Below, one piece after another: positions 45,126 to 54,207 of a stretch of 64,000 nt of DNA; the first letter of the stretch is position 1; each line of letters opens with the position of its first letter. This DNA is from CAZBLP01 sp964492825 (lineage in GTDB: Bacteria > DYJV01). Both the position numbers and the translations under genes were made by a program. The notes beneath the pieces are model-generated. The model searched no databases and had not been told where the DNA came from. It was given only the letters and a program-made list of their open reading frames with translations. The DNA lies in the NCBI GenBank assembly GCA_964492825.1, contig CAZBLP010000003.1, positions 1 through 64,000 on the forward strand, written 5' to 3'.

Positions 45126-47018
45126 TTAAAATGGGGAACCTCCAAAATAACTTATTGCTATATCCAAAAATTTTGAAACTGTTTTCAAAGCTTCTTTTAA
45201 GCGTTCCTGTTTGTAAACAGACAATTTTTTAGGATTGATAAATTTATCCAATTTCTCATTGTTTTTTGCCTGCTCAATTTGATGTAAAAGAATAATATTT
45301 GTCATTATTTCATAAGCTTCAAGAACATTTTGAACAGTTTCTTCAGATAATACATTAAGTCTTTCAAGATGTTTTAATCTTGATTTTGTATTCAAATCAG
45401 AAATACCTTTGTATAAGGAAAATACTCTAGCTATATCAACTATAAACATCAAACCAGTTCTTTTTAAATTAAATGTCCCTTTATATTTTCCTTTTTTTTC
45501 TGTAACAAATCCGCCAAAAAGTGAAATTGGCACAGCTTTTGTTGAGTCACTTTGCAAAATTTGCATTAAAAAAGCAGGTCTTAATGATATTTTTCTTAAA
45601 ATAAATTCTCTTAATTCCCAAACTAATTTTTCATCTCCAACAAGACAATCAAAATCAAAAAGTATGGAAGACCATCTTATCCCCCATTTCCCGGGATTTT
45701 CTATCCATTCGCTAATATCTTTTTTCCACTGGGTTAAAGTTTTACTCATATCAGGATTGGTAACCATTACATTGCCTTCACACTTTTCATAGCCAACATA
45801 TGCTAAATTTTCTATTAACATTTTCCCAAATTCATTAAGATATTCTTTTTCTATATCTGTAATTTTATCTGAAATTATAAATCCGTTGTCTTGATCAGGG
45901 TCAAGAGACATTTCTCTTCTACCACCACTTCCCATTATAATAAGTGCATGAGGTATATTTTTAACATTTATTCTTAACCTATTATTTTCAAAAAAAACAT
46001 TAGCTGAAATTTCATAAACTTTTCTTTGAATTTTTAAATGGATTGAAGATAGGATAGTTAAAACATCAGATACATATCTTGTATTTTCTACAAGATTTTC
46101 TGCTATTTTAAACAAACCTTGATGTATTTCTTTAAGTTCATGAAGGTTCCTGGCGTTGTCAATATGGGTTTCATAAATAGTTGCAGTTTTAAAAAGTATC
46201 CTTAAAATATCTTTAGATGAAATTATACCTACTGGTGTTAATTTTTCACATACTACAGCATAATCTTCATCTTTTGACTGCATTTCATAGAGTGCTTCTA
46301 ACAATGGATATTCAGGTGGTAAATGGACAGGCTGGTTATTAACAAAATCTTTTACAGTTAATTCATTAACTTTTTTTTCTGGAAATTTATCAAAAAAATT
46401 ATGAATCAAATTTTTTGAAGTTAATAGTCCTGACAGATTATTAGATTCATCAACAACAACTAATGAACCTACTTTTCTTTCTCCCATTTTTTTTACAGCA
46501 TCTAAAAACTGAGTATTCAGGGAAACGGAAAGCACAGGAGATGTCATATAAGAGCCTATAGCCCTGTATGTAGGGGTATAAATTCTTTCTTTTGTTGCAA
46601 CTTGTATCTGTGATAATCTTTCATTTATTTTTTTTTGGAAAAAATCTTTAAATTGGGGATACTCTCCAATTAACCTGTAAATTCAAATATCAGGCAAAAA
46701 AATCACCTCTGCATTTTCAATGCAAGTTGCAGTGACAGCATATGTTCTTCTGCCAATAAAAGCAGTAACTCCTACAATATCATTTTTTTCAACAAAATAT
46801 GATAATTCTGTATCTGGATTTTCAACCTCTACTTTGCCTTCTACAATTAAATAAAGGCCTTTGTGACAAGGTTCTCCTTTCCTTAAAATAATATCTCCGG
46901 TTTTAAAATATAAAATATCTGTTTTCTCACATAATTCGTCAATTCTAAATTCATCAATATTTTCAATAAAGGGGAATTGCCTTAGTTTTTCTTTAATCTT
47001 TTGAAATTTATTTTCCAT
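45126..47018 (-). CDS. cNMP-binding/CBS/DUF294 nucleotidyltransferase-like protein with in-frame UGA at codon 112
   Basis: 630 residues if the TGA at 46685-46683 is read through; the reading frame continues unchanged across it. The order is a cyclic-nucleotide-binding domain (about 10-125), two CBS motifs (about 157-280), a DUF294 nucleotidyltransferase domain with GSGGRREMSLDPDQDNGF near 375, and a DUF294 C-terminal domain (about 480-620). Length is normal for the family. At codon 112 (LPDI-U-IYRLIGEYPQF), family members usually have a variable residue. Candidates are selenocysteine (a hairpin follows), nonsense mutation, or sequence error. It stands in an operon with the exonuclease and Acs-like genes. 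Confidence 0.7.
46651..46671 (-). promoter_or_regulatory. SECIS-like hairpin after the in-frame UGA of the DUF294 gene
   Basis: On the minus strand a perfect 6-bp stem AATTGG (46671-46666) with CCAATT (46656-46651) encloses AGAGTATCC. An inner GGA/TCC pairing is an alternative. It begins 12 bases after the TGA, within the usual range for a bacterial SECIS, and the loop has G at its second position. Confidence 0.45.
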
Positions 47019-47259
47019 GTTTAATCTTCTCTATTTTTATTTTTAATCTTTTTCTCGCACCTTCATTATGTATAGCAAAACCAAAAGCAAATATACTTAA
47101 AATCATAAGCCATCCTACATGTCTGAAAATATTTTTAGTAATCATCAAATCTGCTGCCATGGAAATAAAACCAACGGCAACACTAAAATAGAAAATAAAA
47201 TTTCGTATTTTTAATGCTTTTTTCATTTTTGCAAGATTTTCTTTTTCTTGTTTTGACAT
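47008..47259 (-). CDS. small two-helix membrane protein
   Basis: 83 residues with basic ends and two hydrophobic segments (about 18-38 and 48-66), with NFIFYFSVAVGFISMAADLM and HVGWLMILSIFAFGFAIH. Its position just before the DUF294 gene, overlapping it by 11 bases, recalls the small DUF485/DUF4212-type partners of solute symporters found near acs genes, but no symporter is present. I do not recognise the family with certainty. Confidence 0.55.
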   Translation of the reverse strand: MSKQEKENLAKMKKALKIRNFIFYFSVAVGFISMAADLMITKNIFRHVGWLMILSIFAFGFAIHNEGARKRLKIKIEKIKHGK

Positions 47260-47418
47260 TATATTCTCCTAAACATATTTATTGTTATTTATTACTGCAT
47301 TGTCTTTATGTCTTTCTCAAACTCTAAAAGATAGTTACGTCATTTAAGTTTCATGAAATTTTTATTGGTAGTTGTTGTTCAACAATCCATAGAATAAAAA
47401 TTGTTAATCTTTTATTTT

Positions 47419-48699
47419 CTAAAGATGTTTAAAAGCTTTTTTACCAATATCAGTTCTATAATGAGCACCTTCCCATTTTATCTTAGAAACAGCATTGTAT
47501 GTTTTTTCAATTGCTTCTTTTATTGAAGGAGCAAGCCCGGTTACTCCTAAGACCCTGCCTCCATTTGTAACTGTTTTTCCCTCTTGATATTTTGTCCCTG
47601 CATGAAAAACTAAAACTTTCTCCATTTTTTCAGCTTCTTCCAAACCTTTTATTTCATATCCTTTTTCATATTTGCCAGGATAACCACCTGATGCCATTAC
47701 TACACAGACAGATGCGTCAGTTGACCATTTTACATTTTTTTCTATGTTTTTTAAATTTCCATAAATTGCTCCGTTTATTATTTCTATTAAGTCTGAATTA
47801 AGCCTCGCTAATAAAGGCTGTGTCTCAGGATCGCCAAATCTGCAGTTAAACTCCAGCACATAAGGCTCATTATTTTCTATCATTAACCCTGCATAAAGTA
47901 CTCCTTTATAGTTAATGCCTTCTTTTTTAAAACCAAAAAGTAATGGCTCCATTACCTTATCCACTATTTTTTGATAAATATCATTATTTACAACTGGTGC
48001 AGGTGAATAAGCACCCATGCCACCTGTATTTGGACCTTTATCATTGTCAAAAACAGGCTTGTGGTCTTGAGATGAATCAAATGGTAAAATTGTTTGCCCA
48101 TCTGTAACAGCTATAAAAGAAGCCTCTTCTCCTACAAGGCAATCTTCTATAATAACTTTATTGCCAGCATTACCGAAAACTTTTTTATCCATAATATCTA
48201 TAATAGCTGATTCAGCTTCTGAAAAATTTTTACAAATAATAACACCTTTGCCTGCTGCAAGCCCGTCTGCTTTAACCACAGTAGGATAGGCAACTTTTTT
48301 AAGATGTTCTATTGCATTAATACTATTGTCAAAAACTTTGTAATCAGCAGTGGGAATATTATATTTTTTCATTAAATTTTTTGCAAAAACCTTACTTCCT
48401 TCAAGAATAGCTCCGTCTTTTGTAGGGCCAAAAACACGTATATTGTTTTCATTAAAAATATCTACAATTCCTCTAACAAGAGGGTCTTCAGGCCCGACTA
48501 CAGTAAGATCTATATTTTTTGATTTAGCAAATTTCAACAAACCATTGATATCAGAGGAAGGGATATTGACACATTCTGCATATTTTGCAATACCTGCATT
48601 ACCCGGGGCACAATATATTTTTTCTACATCAGGATTTTGCCTAATTTTCCAAACTAAGGCATGTTCTCTTCCACCACCGCCAACAACTAAAACATTCAT
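47419..48699 (-). CDS. purD: phosphoribosylamine-glycine ligase
   Basis: 426-residue ATP-grasp enzyme that joins glycine to phosphoribosylamine in purine synthesis. Seen are the start MNVLVVGGGGREHALVWKI, VVGPEDPLVRGIVD near residue 70, the ATP-grasp loop VVKADGLAAGKGVIIC near 140, DHKPVFDNDKGPNTGGMGAYSP near 215, and EFNCRFGDPETQPLL near 285. Length is standard. It follows the short purH by 32 bases, probably in one operon. Confidence 0.95.
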   Translation of the reverse strand: MNVLVVGGGGREHALVWKIRQNPDVEKIYCAPGNAGIAKYAECVNIPSSDINGLLKFAKSKNIDLTVVGPEDPLVRGIVDIFNENNIRVFGPTKDGAILEGSKVFAKNLMKKYNIPTADYKVFDNSINAIEHLKKVAYPTVVKADGLAAGKGVIICKNFSEAESAIIDIMDKKVFGNAGNKVIIEDCLVGEEASFIAVTDGQTILPFDSSQDHKPVFDNDKGPNTGGMGAYSPAPVVNNDIYQKIVDKVMEPLLFGFKKEGINYKGVLYAGLMIENNEPYVLEFNCRFGDPETQPLLARLNSDLIEIINGAIYGNLKNIEKNVKWSTDASVCVVMASGGYPGKYEKGYEIKGLEEAEKMEKVLVFHAGTKYQEGKTVTNGGRVLGVTGLAPSIKEAIEKTYNAVSKIKWEGAHYRTDIGKKAFKHL

Positions 48700-48731
48700 A
48701 AAACCCTCCTGTTTAAATTTTAAAAATTAAA

Positions 48732-49322
48732 TTACTGATTTTTTACCAAATATTCATAAATAGTTCTATCGTATTCACTCATAGTCTGAAAAACTTTGGT
48801 TGCAAGATACAATCTTGTTTTATAAGAGACATCTCCAGATACTTTTAATTCGCCTAAAACTTTATCATAATCTACAGGATCTATTATAACAACAACATAT
48901 TTAAAATTTTTAGCAGAAGCTCTTATTAACGTCGGCCCTCCTATATCAATGTTTTCTATGGCGTCTTCAAAAGTAGATTCAGGATTGGCAATTGTTTTTG
49001 AAAATGGATAAAGATTTACCACAACCATATCAATCATATTAACACCATTTTTTTCAGCTTGAGACATATGTTGCTCATTGTCTCTAATTGCCAAAATCCC
49101 TCCATGTATTTTAGGGTGTAAAGTTTTAACCCTTCCATTCATCATTTCCGGGAAACCTGTATATTCAGATACGTCTTTAATTTTTAATCCGCTTTCTCTT
49201 AATATTTTCGCACTGCCGCCTGTAGACAAAATTTCCTCTACACCAAGCTCCTTCAGAGCCTTTGCAAAGTCTACAACTTTTGATTTATCAGAAACACTAA
49301 TCAAAACTCTTTTTATTTTCAT
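48732..49322 (-). CDS. purH: stand-alone IMP cyclohydrolase (N-terminal domain of PurH)
   Basis: 196 residues corresponding to the MGS-like IMP cyclohydrolase domain only. LISVSDKSKVVDFAKAL lies at the start, then STGGSAKILRESG, GFPEMMNGRVKTLHPKIHGG near 58, NLYPF near 103, and ENIDIGGPTLIRASAKN near 125. It ends cleanly at SEYDRTIYEYL, where the fused AICAR transformylase domain normally begins, so the missing formyl-transfer step must be done by another protein. GGGAGG precedes the ATG. Confidence 0.88.
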   Translation of the reverse strand: MKIKRVLISVSDKSKVVDFAKALKELGVEEILSTGGSAKILRESGLKIKDVSEYTGFPEMMNGRVKTLHPKIHGGILAIRDNEQHMSQAEKNGVNMIDMVVVNLYPFSKTIANPESTFEDAIENIDIGGPTLIRASAKNFKYVVVIIDPVDYDKVLGELKVSGDVSYKTRLYLATKVFQTMSEYDRTIYEYLVKNQ

Positions 49323-49464
49323 TAAATCCTCCCTTATATTAATTCAAAGTTTAATTGCTGTTTTATATACTTTAAACATTTATACTTATAAAAATCTTTA
49401 ACTTATAATCATTTTTTTTTCAAGATTTTTATTTGTTTTCAAAAATATAGATGAGTTTACAGGA

Positions 49465-49482
49465 TGTATAATTTAGTATACT
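49465..49482. promoter_or_regulatory. TyrR-box-like palindrome, distal site upstream of bamB
   Basis: TGTATA-ATTTAG-TATACT: 11 of 12 half-site positions match TGTATA-N6-TATACA. It is the distal of two sites 28 bases apart, about 160 bases upstream of the bamB sigma-54 promoter, where enhancer-binding activators usually bind. It lies in the 49323-49695 intergenic region. Confidence 0.6.
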
Positions 49483-49492
49483 GAAAACTTGC

Positions 49493-49510
49493 TGTATAGT
49501 AAAATATACA
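49493..49510. promoter_or_regulatory. TyrR-box-like palindrome, proximal site upstream of bamB
   Basis: TGTATA-GTAAAA-TATACA, both half-sites perfect; the symmetry extends one more base each side (C...G). It lies about 133 bases upstream of the -24 element and exactly 28 bases from the distal copy. Confidence 0.6.
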
Positions 49511-49633
49511 GTATAATTTTTTAAACACAAAATTGATTTTTCTTCAATTAGCATAATGCCTATATAAAAAATGACTTAAAATTATAACAACAATTTTACA
49601 ATATTACACAATAAACGTCAATCTAATATTATG

Positions 49634-49648
49634 TGGCATAAGCTTTGC
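49634..49648 (+). promoter_or_regulatory. sigma-54 promoter of the bam operon
   Basis: TGGCATAAGCTTTGC, with GG and GC ten bases apart, matching the -24/-12 consensus. Transcription would start near 49660, about 36 bases before the bamB ATG. Confidence 0.7.
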
Positions 49649-49695
49649 GAATAAAGATTCCTAACAATTATGTTTTTAAAAAAGAGGAGTCAAAA

Positions 49696-51675
49696 ATGAG
49701 ATATGCAGAAACAGGATATTATTTAGAAATTGATTTGTCTAAAGGTACAATTGACAGGGTTGAAAGTGATCCCAAAATGACAGAGCTTTATTTAGGTGGA
49801 TTGGGGACAAATGCAAAAATAATTTGGGATAGAGTTCCTCCTGAAGTAGAGCCTTTCTCAGAAGACAATCTATTAATATTCAGCACTGGTCTTTTGTGTG
49901 GCACTCCTGCACCTGGAGCAAACAGGACTATGATATCGTCAATCTCTCCACAAACAGGACTGTTGGCTTTTTCAATGATGGGTGGCTATTTTGCTCCTGA
50001 ACTAAAATATGCTGGATATGATAAAATTATAATAAAAGGCAAGTCTCCATCTCCTGTGTATTTATGGATACATAACAACAAGGTTGAATTAAGAGATGCA
50101 TCTCATTTAAAAGGTAAAAGTACCTATGATACAATTACCTCACTTAAAGAAGAACTTGACGAGCCTCATTCTCAAGGTCTTGCTATTGGACTTGCAGGAG
50201 AAAATAGAGTTTATTTTGCTTCAGTTGAGACTGAAACAAGTAGTGCAAGTAGATTAGGACTTGGTGCAATTATGGGAGACAAAAATTTAAAAGCAATTAT
50301 GGTTAGAGGCACAAGAGACTTAAACATTGCCAACCCGATGCCTTTTATGGAAGAAGCAACCAGAATTTTAGATTATATAAATCATAGACTTGAAAATCCT
50401 TTACCTGGAATCCCAGGTATTTTATCAATGATAGGTTCTCCACAGGAAATGGCTGTTCATGATGAAAAATGGCATACTATAAGCTTTGCTTGGGGAAATG
50501 CACGTCACAGGAGAAAAGATTTTTGGAATGATACTATTGAGGAACAGTGGCGTGAAACAATGGAAAATGCCAATAAAAGATTAATCGGATGTTTTAACTG
50601 TCCAGCCAAATGCCACGGTATAGTGGAAATACCAGGTTATCCTACATATGTAATGAAATGTTTTTCAAAACTTACATATGTAATGGCAGCAATGGCAGAT
50701 GATTTGGAGTTTGGCTTAAAAATAGCGTCTCTTGCTCAGTCATACGGAGTTGATGGATATACAACTCCTCAGGTAATGGCATTTGCAGTTGAACTTTATG
50801 ATGACGGTATTTTAACTGATGCAGATCTACCTAACTTTCCAAAAGATAATAGAGAAAGATTCTATTATCTCCTTGATATGATAGTAAAAAGAGAAGGTAT
50901 TGGTGATATTTTAGCTGAAGGAGTTTATTGGGCAGCACGTAAAATTGGTAAAGGTGCTGAAAAATATGATCATAATACTATAAAAAAGCATGAGCAGATT
51001 CCAATTAAATTAGGTATGTTAAATCCAATTTATTATTTAATGTGGTCAACAGGTGAAAAAGTAAATATTACCCAGATAGAAGGACAAATTCCGCAAGCAC
51101 CTCTTGCAAAAGAAGATAGAGAAGAATTTGTCAAAGACTGGGTGCATATACCAACAGGTAAAGAAGAAAGATTTAAAAATTTTATTTTGGAATGGGGTGA
51201 TGAAGGAAAAGTTTTTCCATTCTGGCCTCCAATAGATTTAATTTGCGAATTGGTAGAATGGCAGGAAACAATGCACTACATTGATGACTGCCTCGGTTTA
51301 TGTGCAGGTTTATCTTCTTTTCCATTAAAACCAGCTTATCACATTCATAATCTTCCCTTATTTGTAAAATATGGTACTGGAATGGATTATGACGAGGATA
51401 AATTATGGGAAGCTGCAATAAGAGTGAGAACATTAGTGAGAGCTATTAATTTCAGAGAAGGCTTAAGAAGGCAAGATGAAAAACCACCTGAAGATCATTG
51501 GAAAAGACGATTTCCGGAATATGAAGAACAATTATTGGAAGAATATTATAAATACAGAGGCTGGAATAAAGATGGGGTTCCAACAAAAGAAACTTTATAT
51601 AAATTAGAACTTGATTATGTTTATGATGAATTAGTAAAAAGAGGCATATTAAAAGATTCTGAAGAAACAAAGTGA
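49696..51675 (+). CDS. bamB: class II benzoyl-CoA reductase, tungsten subunit
   Basis: 659 residues of the aldehyde:ferredoxin oxidoreductase family. The N-terminal W-pterin domain shows YYLEIDLSKGTIDRVE, LIFSTGLLCGTPAPGANRT and ETSSASRLGLGAIMGDKNLKAI near 190. The [4Fe-4S] cysteines are in GCFNCPAKC near 305-315 and LGLCAGLSSFP near 540; MKCFS near 330 may carry the tungsten-ligating Cys. Length is close to Geobacter BamB, and bamC/D/E/F follow, separating it from ordinary AOR. It reduces benzoyl-CoA to cyclohexa-1,5-diene-1-carbonyl-CoA. The ATG at 49696 is set by GAGGAG; a TTG 51 bases upstream falls in the sigma-54 promoter. Confidence 0.9.
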   Translation: MRYAETGYYLEIDLSKGTIDRVESDPKMTELYLGGLGTNAKIIWDRVPPEVEPFSEDNLLIFSTGLLCGTPAPGANRTMISSISPQTGLLAFSMMGGYFAPELKYAGYDKIIIKGKSPSPVYLWIHNNKVELRDASHLKGKSTYDTITSLKEELDEPHSQGLAIGLAGENRVYFASVETETSSASRLGLGAIMGDKNLKAIMVRGTRDLNIANPMPFMEEATRILDYINHRLENPLPGIPGILSMIGSPQEMAVHDEKWHTISFAWGNARHRRKDFWNDTIEEQWRETMENANKRLIGCFNCPAKCHGIVEIPGYPTYVMKCFSKLTYVMAAMADDLEFGLKIASLAQSYGVDGYTTPQVMAFAVELYDDGILTDADLPNFPKDNRERFYYLLDMIVKREGIGDILAEGVYWAARKIGKGAEKYDHNTIKKHEQIPIKLGMLNPIYYLMWSTGEKVNITQIEGQIPQAPLAKEDREEFVKDWVHIPTGKEERFKNFILEWGDEGKVFPFWPPIDLICELVEWQETMHYIDDCLGLCAGLSSFPLKPAYHIHNLPLFVKYGTGMDYDEDKLWEAAIRVRTLVRAINFREGLRRQDEKPPEDHWKRRFPEYEEQLLEEYYKYRGWNKDGVPTKETLYKLELDYVYDELVKRGILKDSEETK

Positions 51676-51689
51676 AAGGAGAGTTCACT

Positions 51690-52241
51690 GTGAGCGGCGA
51701 TAAAAAAAAGAGGATTATAAAAACAATAAAGGTAGATATTGAGAAATGCATAGGGTGTAAATCATGTGAGATTGCATGTGCTGCGTTTCATTCAACACCT
51801 AAGTACAGCAGTATAAATCCTGCAAGATCAAGAATCAGGGTTATTAGAGATGAATTGAGAAATGTTTTTTTACCAATTAGAGCTGGTGCTTATACCAAAT
51901 CAGAATGTGCAGGTAGACAGACTTATATTATTGATGGTAGAGAGTATGGAGAGTGTAATTTTTGTAATGCATCCTGTCCTGCAAGAGATCTTTTTAAAGA
52001 GCCTGATTCGGGGCTTCCTTTAAGGTGTGATATGTGCGAAGATGATCCTGACCTTGAAGAGCCAATGTGTGTAAAATGGTGCAAGTTAGATGCATTAATA
52101 TATGAAGAAAGAGAAGAGGAGTATGAAGAGCAGGTAGAAATTGATGATATGGAGTTAGCTGTTGAATCATTAATAGATAAATATGGTCTTGAAAATATTA
52201 TTGACAGTCTGGCAAGAATAACCAAAAAATCCACAACATGA
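51690..52241 (+). CDS. bamC: class II benzoyl-CoA reductase, iron-sulfur subunit
   Basis: 183 residues with cysteine groups CIGCKSCEIAC near residue 18, CNFCNASCP near 87, and CDMCEDDPDLEEPMCVKWC near 110, enough for three [4Fe-4S] clusters as in characterised BamC. It passes electrons to BamB. The start is the GTG at 51690, 6 bases after AAAGGAGAG, rather than the GTG overlapping the bamB stop. The C-terminal tail is acidic. Confidence 0.88.
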   Translation: MSGDKKKRIIKTIKVDIEKCIGCKSCEIACAAFHSTPKYSSINPARSRIRVIRDELRNVFLPIRAGAYTKSECAGRQTYIIDGREYGECNFCNASCPARDLFKEPDSGLPLRCDMCEDDPDLEEPMCVKWCKLDALIYEEREEEYEEQVEIDDMELAVESLIDKYGLENIIDSLARITKKSTT

Positions 52242-52269
52242 TTAAGAATTAAGAGAGGAGCATAAAACA

Positions 52270-53421
52270 GTGGAAACTGTAACACCTTTCAAAGAGATAG
52301 TAGAAGAAATTATAGATAGTGGCGGTGAACTTTCCAAATTTTGTTTTCAATGCGGAATTTGCGATACAGTTTGCCCATGGAATAAAGTGAGACAATTTAG
52401 TATTCGTAAAATAATGAATGAATCTAATTATGGAGTTTTTGAGGTAGAAAGCGATGATATCTGGTTTTGTACAACATGCGGTAGATGTGTGCAAAGATGC
52501 CCAAGAGGAGTTAACCAGATAGAAGTTGGCGTGGCACTTAGAAGGATAGGTACTGAGTATCAGGTTTTTCCTCCTACTGCCAAGCCTGTAAAAACAGTAG
52601 TAGGAGGACTTGTTGCTGAGGCAAATCCATTTGGTGAAGATAGGAAGAATAGAGGAAAATGGGCAAAAGGTACACCTGCCAAAAGTTTTTCAAAAGATAA
52701 AGAATTCCTTTATTTCCCTTGTTGCTATCCAAGTTATGACAAAAGGTTAAAAAATGTTGCTGTTGCTACTGCAAATATTCTAAAAAAGGGAAATGTCAGT
52801 TTTGGAATATTAGGAGCAAAGGAGAGTTGTTGCGGCGAAAGCATACGTAAAACAGGTGATGAAGAATTATTTCAAACATTGGCAAAAGAAAATATCAAAA
52901 CTTTTATTGACAATGGAGTAAAAAAAATCCTTGTATCGTCACCTCATTGTTATCACACATTTAAAAACGAATATTCGGAATTTATGGTTAATTTTGAAAT
53001 TGTTCACATAACAGAGTTATTATTTCAACTTATTAAAGAAGGTAAATTACAAATTACAAAAGAATTTAATAAAAAAATTACATATCATGACCCTTGTTAC
53101 CTGGGGAGACATAATGATATTTTCAATGAACCAAGAGAAGTTTTGAAAAGTATTCCAAATGTTGATTTTGTTGAAATGGAAGAGTACGGCAAAAACAGCC
53201 TTTGCTGCGGAGGTGGCGGTGGCAGGGTTTGGATGGAAACAGCCAAAGATGAGCGATTTTCCAATCTCAGATTGGAGCAGGCTATTAATGCTGGTGCAGA
53301 GGTTTTGGTTACAGCCTGTCCTTACTGTATTGCAATGTTTGAAGATAGTAGAGTGGTTATGGGCCTGGAAGATAAGATAGAAATTAAAGATATCACAGAA
53401 ATCATAAGTGAATTGCTTTAA
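52270..53421 (+). CDS. bamD: benzoyl-CoA reductase-associated HdrD-like iron-sulfur protein
   Basis: 383 residues. An N-terminal two-cluster ferredoxin domain has CFQCGICDTVCPWN near residue 23 and CTTCGRCVQRCPRG near 68. Two CCG domains follow: FPCCYPSYDKRL with GAKESCCGESIRKTGD, and YHDPCYLGRHND with SLCCGGGGGRVWM near 318. This matches the heterodisulfide reductase D type. Within the Bam complex it connects BamBC to the flavin-based HdrA-like BamE. Start GTG with AGAGGAG 11 bases upstream. Confidence 0.88.
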   Translation: METVTPFKEIVEEIIDSGGELSKFCFQCGICDTVCPWNKVRQFSIRKIMNESNYGVFEVESDDIWFCTTCGRCVQRCPRGVNQIEVGVALRRIGTEYQVFPPTAKPVKTVVGGLVAEANPFGEDRKNRGKWAKGTPAKSFSKDKEFLYFPCCYPSYDKRLKNVAVATANILKKGNVSFGILGAKESCCGESIRKTGDEELFQTLAKENIKTFIDNGVKKILVSSPHCYHTFKNEYSEFMVNFEIVHITELLFQLIKEGKLQITKEFNKKITYHDPCYLGRHNDIFNEPREVLKSIPNVDFVEMEEYGKNSLCCGGGGGRVWMETAKDERFSNLRLEQAINAGAEVLVTACPYCIAMFEDSRVVMGLEDKIEIKDITEIISELL

Positions 53422-53424
53422 AGT

Positions 53425-54180
53425 ATGAATAATTTATATGGTTATGCATATATTGGAAAAAAATGGGAAAAATTAATTGTAAAAGTACCCAAAGAGATAG
53501 AATTTAAAATTTTCATTAATGATAATTTTTTTGTGTCTATATTAGCAACACCTGACAATTTGGAGCATCTTTTAATAGGTTTTTTATATTCAGAAGGAAT
53601 TATTAAAAAAATAGAAAATATTGAGCATTACCATATAGACATTGAGCAATTTGTTGCAAATGTTAAATTAAAAACAAAAAAAATAAAATTACCTGAAAAA
53701 AAGGTTTTTACATCAGGATTTGGCAAAGGAACAATGTTTAGAACTGATGGGAAAAAAATTTCATCAGATATGGTTATAAAACCAGAAAAAATTTTTTTAT
53801 TTATAGAAGAAATGTATGAAAAAATGTGCCTTTATAAAACAAGCGGTGGTGTTCATGGCTCAGCATTAGCAGACAAAGATAAAATACTTATTGTATCTGA
53901 AGATATTGGGAGACACAATACTTTTGATAAAATTTCAGGAGAAGCTCTTTTAAAAAATATTGATACAAAGGATAAAATAATTTTGACAACAGGAAGGATC
54001 TCATCTGAAATGTTATTAAAAGCTTCAAATATGGGTATTCCTATTGTGTGCACTCTAAAGGTTCCTACTGAAAATTCAATTTCAATGGGGAAAAAATTAG
54101 GAATAACATTAATAGGCCAAATAAAGGAGCGTAATTTTGTGGCTTTTACATATCCTGAACGGTTTGGATATAAAGAATAA
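53425..54180 (+). CDS. FdhD-like protein lacking the sulfur-carrying cysteines
   Basis: 251 residues of the FdhD fold: TPDNLEHLLIGFLYSEGII near residue 43, KTSGGVHGSALADKD near 140, EDIGRHNTFDKISGEALL near 165, TTGRISSEMLLKA near 190. FdhD moves sulfur to the molybdenum/tungsten cofactor of formate dehydrogenases through a CxxC loop; here that loop reads FTSGFGKGTMF, with Phe99 where cysteine is expected. It is embedded between bamD and bamE with 3 and 27 bases of spacing, so it probably serves maturation of BamB or a selenoprotein partner, perhaps by a cysteine-free mechanism. Confidence 0.78.
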   Translation: MNNLYGYAYIGKKWEKLIVKVPKEIEFKIFINDNFFVSILATPDNLEHLLIGFLYSEGIIKKIENIEHYHIDIEQFVANVKLKTKKIKLPEKKVFTSGFGKGTMFRTDGKKISSDMVIKPEKIFLFIEEMYEKMCLYKTSGGVHGSALADKDKILIVSEDIGRHNTFDKISGEALLKNIDTKDKIILTTGRISSEMLLKASNMGIPIVCTLKVPTENSISMGKKLGITLIGQIKERNFVAFTYPERFGYKE

Positions 54181-54207
54181 GAAAGTAAATCTTGGAGGTA
54201 GCTTAAA

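Noticed and set aside
46683..47018. A stand-alone 111-residue cyclic-nucleotide-binding protein
   Set aside because: Possible if UGA is a true stop, but the frame continues into the rest of a full-length DUF294 protein, so one gene is preferred.
47260..47418. Small inverted repeat near 47368 as a terminator
   Set aside because: The stem is short and AT-rich without a T run.
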